From an uncultured bacterium (GTDB lineage Bacteria; Bacillota; Clostridia; Oscillospirales; Acutalibacteraceae), in NCBI GenBank assembly GCA_905215105.1, contig CAJMOI010000094.1:1-7567 (forward strand): a stretch of DNA of 7,567 nucleotides, read 5' to 3'. The notes beneath the pieces are model-generated. The model did not search any database, had not been told where the DNA came from, and saw only the letters and a list, made by a program, of their open reading frames with translations. Below, in pieces: positions 1 through 4,455 of the stretch. Position 1 is the first letter of the stretch. Each line of letters opens with the position of its first letter. Both the position numbers and the translations under genes were made by a program.

Positions 1-1157
1 CCTTCCGACAGGCTTTTCCGGGCCAGCTCCCCGGTTTCTTCCAGCAGGGGCAGCCGCTGGGAACGGTAGGGCTCCGCCAGCCCCCGGGTGTCGGCTTTCT
101 GGACCTCCAGCAGCTGAAAGAAGGCTTCCTCCCCCAGCTGCCGCAGACGGCGGCGCAGCAGCTTTTCATTGCCCGCAATGGGGCCGTCGTGATACCGCAC
201 CAGCTCCGTCACCCGCTCCCGCAGCCCATTGTCCAGCCGCAGGTTCCGGCAGATTTCATCGGCCATCTGGCTGCTGACGGCAGCGTGGCCGTAAAAGTGC
301 CCCACACCCTTTTCGTCCCGGGAAAAGCACCGAGGCTTGGCCACATCATGGAGCAGCACCGCCAGCCGCACAGGAAGCTCCGGCTTTGCCCCCTCCAGTG
401 CAGCCAGCGTGTGCTCCCACACGGTTCCGAAGTGGTGAGGGTTGTACTGGCGCTGCTCCCGGCAGGGCTCCAGTTGGGGAATCATCTGAAAGGCCGCCGG
501 GGCAAAGTCTCTCAGTACATGGGCAGCATAGGGCGCGCACAGCAGCGTTTTCCACTCCTGCCAGATGCGCTCCACCGCCACCAGAGAAAGCCGCTCCCGC
601 AGGGCCAGCATGGCGCGGGCAGTTTCCGGCTCCACGGAAAACCCCAGCACCGCCGAGAACCGCATAGCCCGGGCAATCCGCAGGGCGTCCTCGGAAAAAC
701 GCCGCTCCGGGTCTCCGACACAGCGGATGACCCGGTTTTTCAGGTCCTCCTGTCCGCCGAAGCAGTCCACCAGACCGGTTTTGAAAGACCAGGCCATGGC
801 GTTGATGGTGAAGTCCCGGCGGGCAAGGTCCTCCCGCAGGCTGCGGGTGTATTCCACGGAATCCGGATGGCGGCCGTCGGCATATCCGGTTTCCCGGCGG
901 AAGGCGGTGATTTCCACCTGTTCCCCGCCGTGAAGCACCGTCAGGGTTCCATGGCGAAGGCCGGTTTCCAGCAGCCGGTATCCCGAGAGCACCTGTTTCA
1001 TCTCTTCCGGTGTGGCCGCCGTGGCCATATCCCAGTCATGGGGCTGTTTTCCAAGGAGGCAGTCCCGGACACAGCCGCCCACCGCCACGGTTTCATAGCC
1101 TGCGGCTTCCAGCTTCTCCATAATTTCCAGCAGAGGACGGGGTATTTCCAGTTTCAT
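1..1157 (-). CDS. cca: CCA tRNA nucleotidyltransferase with HD domain (C-terminus cut by window edge)
   Basis: Adds or repairs the 3' CCA of tRNAs in the cytoplasm using CTP and ATP, without a nucleic acid template. I translated 385 residues from the ATG at 1157 down to base 1, in frame and uninterrupted; the end lies outside the window. The class II (bacterial) polymerase head is clear: GGCVRD at residues 27-32, metal-binding D41 and D43 in HDWDMAT, RRDFTINAMA at 113-122, and the nucleotide-selecting EDALR at 156-160. An HD phosphohydrolase domain follows, with H249, H270-D271, H323 and D356 as likely metal ligands. Family members with HD domains are usually about 440-460 residues, so roughly 60-80 residues are probably missing. 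No in-frame start lies just upstream. The Shine-Dalgarno is weak and close (GGGAAGG ending 2 bases before the ATG). It starts 42 bases after pyrG with no visible promoter, so cotranscription is likely. Confidence 0.93.
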   Translation of the reverse strand, partial: MKLEIPRPLLEIMEKLEAAGYETVAVGGCVRDCLLGKQPHDWDMATAATPEEMKQVLSGYRLLETGLRHGTLTVLHGGEQVEITAFRRETGYADGRHPDSVEYTRSLREDLARRDFTINAMAWSFKTGLVDCFGGQEDLKNRVIRCVGDPERRFSEDALRIARAMRFSAVLGFSVEPETARAMLALRERLSLVAVERIWQEWKTLLCAPYAAHVLRDFAPAAFQMIPQLEPCREQRQYNPHHFGTVWEHTLAALEGAKPELPVRLAVLLHDVAKPRCFSRDEKGVGHFYGHAAVSSQMADEICRNLRLDNGLRERVTELVRYHDGPIAGNEKLLRRRLRQLGEEAFFQLLEVQKADTRGLAEPYRSQRLPLLEETGELARKSLSE

Positions 1158-1161
1158 GGCC

Positions 1162-1192
1162 TTCCCACACTTTCCAAAAGATTGTATGGGAA
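1162..1192 (-). promoter_or_regulatory. Hairpin overlapping the cca ribosome binding site
   Basis: In the short pyrG-cca gap, TTCCCATAC (1184-1192 on the minus strand) can pair with GTGTGGGAA (1162-1170). All nine positions pair, one as U-G, around a 13-base loop. The 3' arm contains the GGGAA part of the only Shine-Dalgarno-like sequence for cca, so folding would hide it. There is no T run after it, so it is not an intrinsic terminator. A role in setting the amount of CCA enzyme relative to CTP synthase, or in RNA processing, is inference. Confidence 0.4.
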
Positions 1193-1199
1193 CAGCATA

Positions 1200-2849
1200 T
1201 CAGTTTTCCCTTTCAAAAGCAAGGGGCGCTCCGGCTTCTTTTTCCTGACGGTTCAGGGAAGCCTGCACCAGCCCCCGGAACAGGGGGTGGGCTTTATTGG
1301 GACGGGATTTGAATTCCGGATGGAACTGAACGCCCACGAAAAAGTCCTGATCGGGCAGCTCCACGGTTTCCACAATATGGCCGTCGGGAGACGTGCCGCC
1401 GATGACCATTCCCGCCCGGGTCAGCACCTCCCGATAGTCGTTGTTGAATTCATAGCGGTGACGGTGGCGCTCGTGAATCATCGTTTTGCCATAGCACCGT
1501 GCCAGACAGGTATCCGGCGCAATTTTACAGGGGAAGGAACCCAGCCGCAGGGTGCCGCCCATGTCGATTTCCCCGTTCTGGTCGGGGAGGAAATCGATGA
1601 CTTTATCGGGACTTTCCGGGTTGAACTCGCCGGAATTGGCCCTTTCCAGACCGCACACATGGCGGGCAAACTCAATGACGGCAATCTGCATTCCAAGGCA
1701 AATTCCCAGACAGGGCACATGGCGGGTTCTGGCATAAGCGGCGGCGGCAATCATGCCCTCAATGCCCCGGTTTCCAAAGCCGCCGGGAATCAGCAGGCCG
1801 TCGCACATTCCCAGCACGCTTTCCGCGTTTTCGCCGGTGATGGTTTCCGAGTCAATCCACTCGATATCCACCCGGGTGCTTAGGGCATACCCGGCATGGC
1901 GCAGGGCTTCCGCCACCGAGAGATAGGCATCGTGAAGCTGGACATATTTTCCCACCAGACCGATGGTCACCTTCCGGCGGGGATTGCGGATGCGGTGCAG
2001 CATTTCATTCCATTCGGACAAATCGGGCTTTTCCGTGTTCAGATGAAGCTCCCGGCAGACAATGTCGGAGAAATGGTGCTTTTCCAGCATAATAGGCGCT
2101 TCATACAGCACCGGCAGCGTCAGGTTTTCAATGACGCAGTCCTCCTTGACGTTGCAGAACAGGGAAATCTTTTTGAAAATCCCGGGCTCCAGCGGCTCGT
2201 CGCACCGAAGCACCACGATGTCCGGAGAAATGCCCATTCCCTGCAATTCCTTGACGGAGTGCTGGGTGGGCTTGGTCTTGTGCTCGTTGGAACCGCGGAT
2301 ATAGGGCACCAGCGTCACATGGATATACAGGGAGTTTTCCTGTCCCACTTCCAGCCCCACCTGCCGGATGGCCTCCAGAAAGGGCTGGCTTTCAATATCG
2401 CCGGTGGTGCCGCCGATTTCCGTAATCACCACGTCGGCGTCGGTTTTTTCGCCCACCCGATAGATAAAGCTCTTGATTTCATCGGTAATATGGGGAATGA
2501 CCTGAATGGTAGAGCCCAAATATTCGCCCCGGCGCTCCTTGTTGAGGACATTCCAGTAGACCTTGCCGGTGGTCAGGTTGGAATACCGGTTCAAATCCTC
2601 GTCAATAAACCGCTCATAGTGGCCCAAATCCAGATCTGTTTCTGCGCCGTCCTCCGTCACATACACCTCGCCGTGCTGATAGGGGCTCATGGTGCCGGGG
2701 TCCACGTTGATATAAGGGTCCAGCTTCTGTGCAGCCACTTTCAGGCCGCGGGCTTTCAGCAGACGGCCCAGAGACGCAGCGGTGATGCCTTTTCCCAGTC
2801 CGGACACCACGCCGCCGGTGACAAAAATATACTTGACAGTTCCAGCCAT
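1200..2849 (-). CDS. pyrG: CTP synthase (glutamine-hydrolysing)
   Basis: Makes CTP from UTP, ATP and glutamine, the last step of pyrimidine ribonucleotide synthesis; cytoplasmic. The 549-residue product is full length for the family. The N-terminal synthetase domain (about 1-270) has the nucleotide-binding loop GGVVSGLGKG at 12-21, TEDGAETD at 65-72 and EIGGTTGDIES at 144-154. The C-terminal class I glutamine amidotransferase domain (about 295-540) has GGFGNRG at 356-362, nucleophile C384 in GICLGMQ, and H510/E512 in FHPEF, completing the triad. I chose the ATG at 2849 because AGGAGG (2857-2862) sits 7 bases upstream and the protein then begins MAGTVKYIFVTGG, typical of PyrG. The in-frame ATG at 2855 is only one base from that site, and the ORF's furthest start (2912) lies inside the leader hairpin. 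It has its own promoter and a terminator-like leader, and cca follows 42 bases downstream. Confidence 0.98.
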   Translation of the reverse strand: MAGTVKYIFVTGGVVSGLGKGITAASLGRLLKARGLKVAAQKLDPYINVDPGTMSPYQHGEVYVTEDGAETDLDLGHYERFIDEDLNRYSNLTTGKVYWNVLNKERRGEYLGSTIQVIPHITDEIKSFIYRVGEKTDADVVITEIGGTTGDIESQPFLEAIRQVGLEVGQENSLYIHVTLVPYIRGSNEHKTKPTQHSVKELQGMGISPDIVVLRCDEPLEPGIFKKISLFCNVKEDCVIENLTLPVLYEAPIMLEKHHFSDIVCRELHLNTEKPDLSEWNEMLHRIRNPRRKVTIGLVGKYVQLHDAYLSVAEALRHAGYALSTRVDIEWIDSETITGENAESVLGMCDGLLIPGGFGNRGIEGMIAAAAYARTRHVPCLGICLGMQIAVIEFARHVCGLERANSGEFNPESPDKVIDFLPDQNGEIDMGGTLRLGSFPCKIAPDTCLARCYGKTMIHERHRHRYEFNNDYREVLTRAGMVIGGTSPDGHIVETVELPDQDFFVGVQFHPEFKSRPNKAHPLFRGLVQASLNRQEKEAGAPLAFEREN

Positions 2850-2877
2850 TTTCATTCCTCCTGTTGACCGTAAACGC

Positions 2878-2922
2878 AAAAAAGGCGTCCATGATCCCAT
2901 ACTGGAAATCATGAACGCCTTT
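2878..2922 (-). terminator. Intrinsic terminator in the pyrG leader (probable attenuator)
   Basis: On the minus strand the arms AAAGGCGTTCATGAT (2908-2922) and ATCATGGACGCCTTT (2881-2895) pair at all 15 positions, one as a G-U wobble, around a 12-base loop, and end in six Ts (2878-2883). This is a full Rho-independent terminator lying between the pyrG promoter and its ribosome binding site, so transcripts from that promoter must pass it. CTP-sensitive attenuation of pyrG in exactly this position is established in Bacillus subtilis. It could also stop readthrough from the upstream DUF3783 gene. Attenuation here is inferred from position. Confidence 0.8.
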
Positions 2923-2945
2923 GCTCATTCTTTTACCGACTATTG

Positions 2946-2974
2946 ATTTTACCGTGACAAGGGGATTTTGTCAA
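2946..2974 (-). promoter_or_regulatory. Sigma-A type promoter for pyrG
   Basis: A perfect -35 TTGACA (2969-2974) and a near-consensus -10 TAAAAT (2946-2951) are separated by 17 bases, the ideal spacing. Transcription should begin around 2938-2941, giving a leader of about 90 bases before the pyrG ATG. The -35 starts only 9 bases after the stop of the DUF3783 gene. The predicted first bases are A/G-T-C-G, not a GGG run. Confidence 0.85.
2955..2973 (-). promoter_or_regulatory. Inverted repeat across the pyrG -35 and spacer (possible operator)
   Basis: TGACAA (2968-2973 on the minus strand) and TTGTCA (2955-2960) are perfect 6-base inverted repeats separated by 7 bases. They cover five bases of the -35 hexamer and much of the promoter spacer. 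A bound protein would block RNA polymerase. The size is compatible with a dimeric repressor site, but part of the symmetry could arise from the TTGACA hexamer itself, so the operator role is a guess. Confidence 0.25.
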
Positions 2975-2983
2975 GGGGAAAAT

Positions 2984-3403
2984 TCACTCCCCCTGTTTGC
3001 CCCCTCTGGCCGCCATGTATTCATGCTCTCTGCACACTTCCTCATACAGCTGACGGAAGGGCCAGTCCCGGTTGGTGGGAGTAATCATGGCTTTCCGCTC
3101 CACCCGCAGGGACGGTTCCCGGGAAAACGCACCCAGAATCTCGTTGAGGCGCTGGCGGGAGGAAACCTTCATCACCATCATTTCATAGGGCAGCGGCTGG
3201 CTGTCACAGACTTTTCCACTGGCAGAAAAGCCCTCCATCCCGGCGCAGTACCCCACGCTTTCACACAGCATTTCCTCCGTCACCGTCACGGTCTCGATGT
3301 TCATGGCCGACAGAAACTGCCGCAGCTTTTTCCCTTTTTCCGTGTCCTCCCCCAGCTTGTAGAGCAAGAACACTTCTTTTTCCGGGCGAATCCGGGCTTT
3401 CAT
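2984..3403 (-). CDS. DUF3783 domain protein, function unknown
   Basis: A 139-residue soluble protein with no signal peptide or membrane segment. The C-terminal half matches my recollection of DUF3783: a variable stretch and then the hallmark block RKAMITPTNRDWPFRQLYEE followed by VCREHEYM, where T-P-T-N-x-x-W and the acidic E-E/E-H are characteristic. The first half (LLYKLGEDTEKGKKLRQFLSAMNIETVTV) looks like a small alpha/beta unit, and residues near 45-60 include two cysteines. The start at 3403 is preferred over the ATG at 3421 because AAAGGAG (3411-3417) lies 7 bases before it. It begins 21 bases after the zinc-ribbon gene, so the two are almost certainly one transcript. No biochemical role is known to me for this family. 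Confidence 0.82.
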   Translation of the reverse strand: MKARIRPEKEVFLLYKLGEDTEKGKKLRQFLSAMNIETVTVTEEMLCESVGYCAGMEGFSASGKVCDSQPLPYEMMVMKVSSRQRLNEILGAFSREPSLRVERKAMITPTNRDWPFRQLYEEVCREHEYMAARGGKQGE

Positions 3404-3424
3404 GACAGCACTCCTTTCCAAATC

Positions 3425-4252
3425 TTATTCTTTCACATAGCCCTGAGATAACAGGGTTTTCTCCGTCTTGTCCAGGGATATATACGCCGCGTTTTCCTCC
3501 AGCATCCCCCACTCAATCATCTTTTTCCGATTTTCCGGTTGATTCATTCCGGTATATTCCAGCTGAACGGCGTAATAAGAGTCAGTCTCCCAACTATTAA
3601 TCGTGCAGAAATCATACCCGTCATATTCCGCATAGGATTCCCGCATCCCCTTTATCAGCCGGACACGCTCTTCTTCCGTATACCCTTCCAGCGGGAAATA
3701 GGCGGTTTCCGTCATGGCCATCACGATATCGCCGGAATACCCGAACTCCATACAGTGTACCAATCCCGTTTGTTTATCGACAATGGCAAAGGCGGCATCA
3801 TCCAGATTTGGGAAAAGCGCCGACGAATGCACGATGTGCCGGTTCCAGAAGACTCTGTTGTACTCCTCACGGTTGGAATTCTGGGTTTTGTCTTCCGAGG
3901 AAGCCGAAGACTCCTCTTCGGAAACCGCGCTGTCCTCCGTTTCCGACACCACAGAGGAAGTCCCCCTTTCCTCCATTTCCGACACCACAGAGGAAGTCCC
4001 GCTGTCACCGCTGAACACCTCGGGAATGACCACATACCGAACCAGCATAAAGGCCGTCACCCCAGCCACAATAGCGATGATGGCAGAAACGGCCTTGGGA
4101 ATTCCGCTTTTCTTTGCAGCAGGCTGCGGGGGCTGGGGAACATAGCCGGAAGGAGAAGGATCAGGCGCAGGAGCCCCATTCAGCGGCGCGCCGCAGTTGG
4201 GACAATAGCGGGTTCCGTCCTGCACAGGTTTTCCGCAATTCGGGCAATACAT
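3425..4252 (-). CDS. Zinc-ribbon single-pass membrane protein with exported C-terminal domain
   Basis: A 275-residue protein of unknown function. It opens with a compact zinc ribbon: C3-x2-C6 and C17-x2-C20 in CPNCG knuckles. A Pro/Ala-rich linker (about 22-46) leads to one membrane helix (about 53-77), preceded by lysines, which places the ribbon in the cytoplasm and the rest outside. Next is a low-complexity Ser/Glu/Thr-rich stalk (about 81-128) containing a 12-residue tandem repeat. The final globular domain (about 129-275) has the pattern of a small alpha/beta fold: a stretch around MEFGYSGDIVMAM, a helix after YTEEE, and an ending of SLDKTEKTLLSQGY. That recalls DUF1307/YehR-type lipoprotein domains, but I hold this loosely. 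The ATG at 4252 has AGGAGG (4260-4265) 7 bases upstream. It is cotranscribed with the DUF3783 gene. Similar ribbon-helix-exported-domain proteins are common in Clostridia and mostly uncharacterised. Confidence 0.85.
   Translation of the reverse strand: MYCPNCGKPVQDGTRYCPNCGAPLNGAPAPDPSPSGYVPQPPQPAAKKSGIPKAVSAIIAIVAGVTAFMLVRYVVIPEVFSGDSGTSSVVSEMEERGTSSVVSETEDSAVSEEESSASSEDKTQNSNREEYNRVFWNRHIVHSSALFPNLDDAAFAIVDKQTGLVHCMEFGYSGDIVMAMTETAYFPLEGYTEEERVRLIKGMRESYAEYDGYDFCTINSWETDSYYAVQLEYTGMNQPENRKKMIEWGMLEENAAYISLDKTEKTLLSQGYVKE
3933..4004. repeat. Two-copy 36-base tandem repeat in the stalk of the zinc-ribbon protein
   Basis: Copies run 3933-3968 and 3969-4004. The first 32 bases of each differ at only one position (G at 3939, A at 3975). 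The unit is in frame and encodes GTSSVVSEMEER followed by GTSSVVSETEDS. Near identity at DNA level suggests a recent duplication or a length-variable tract. Confidence 0.9.
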
Positions 4253-4299
4253 AAAATTTCCTCCTCAACTTTTCTACATGATTTGATACTCTTTTTCCG

Positions 4300-4321
4300 G
4301 GCAAAACCGACAGATTTTGCC
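4300..4321 (-). promoter_or_regulatory. Inverted repeat upstream of the zinc-ribbon gene
   Basis: GGCAAAA (4315-4321 on the minus strand) and TTTTGCC (4300-4306) are perfect 7-base inverted repeats around an 8-base centre, starting 48 bases before the zinc-ribbon ATG. No T run follows, so it is not a terminator. It may be a protein-binding site or a leader hairpin. I could not identify a convincing promoter for this gene between 4253 and 4350. Confidence 0.35.
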
Positions 4322-4347
4322 GCTGGCCGCAAAGAGAGTTTCCTAAT

Positions 4348-4433
4348 AAAAAGAGGGCCCGCTGCTCCTCTTTCCACTGTGATAACGATGACACGCAAAA
4401 CACAATGCTTCCGAAAAGAAGCGGGCCCTTTTT
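4348..4433 (-). terminator. Long structured terminator after the aconitase-like gene
   Basis: On the minus strand AGGGCCCGCT (4420-4429) pairs perfectly with AGCGGGCCCT (4354-4363), followed by C and five Ts. Inside it, after a T/C mismatch, CTTTTC (4413-4418) pairs with GAGGAG (4365-4370, two G-U). A purine-rich internal loop (GGAAG opposite GAAA) follows, then CATTGTG (4401-4407) pairs with CACAGTG (4375-4381, one wobble), closing a 19-base loop. The plus strand also has five Ts after the same stem (4429-4433), so it could work both ways. It lies 27 bases after the hydratase stop codon. Termination is the simplest role; the extra stems are more than a terminator needs. Confidence 0.8.
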
Positions 4434-4455
4434 CATGCAAAATATAATGCTATAA

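Noticed and set aside
189..1883. 564-residue open frame on the plus strand
   Set aside because: It is antisense to cca and pyrG, runs across their gap, and its composition (rich in His, Gln, Pro, Gly) is typical of the reverse complement of GC-rich coding sequence. No ribosome binding site or family motif.
1896..2867. 323-residue plus-strand open frame opposite pyrG
   Set aside because: Fully antisense to a certain pyrG gene; no motifs and no initiation signals.
2614..2928. 104-residue minus-strand frame starting in the pyrG leader, considered as a leader peptide
   Set aside because: Its ATG overlaps the terminator arm, has no Shine-Dalgarno sequence, and the frame runs out of phase deep into pyrG instead of ending in the leader.
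3539..4447. 302-residue plus-strand open frame opposite the zinc-ribbon gene
   Set aside because: Antisense to the CPNCG-bearing protein, and it reads through the bidirectional terminator; no supporting signals.
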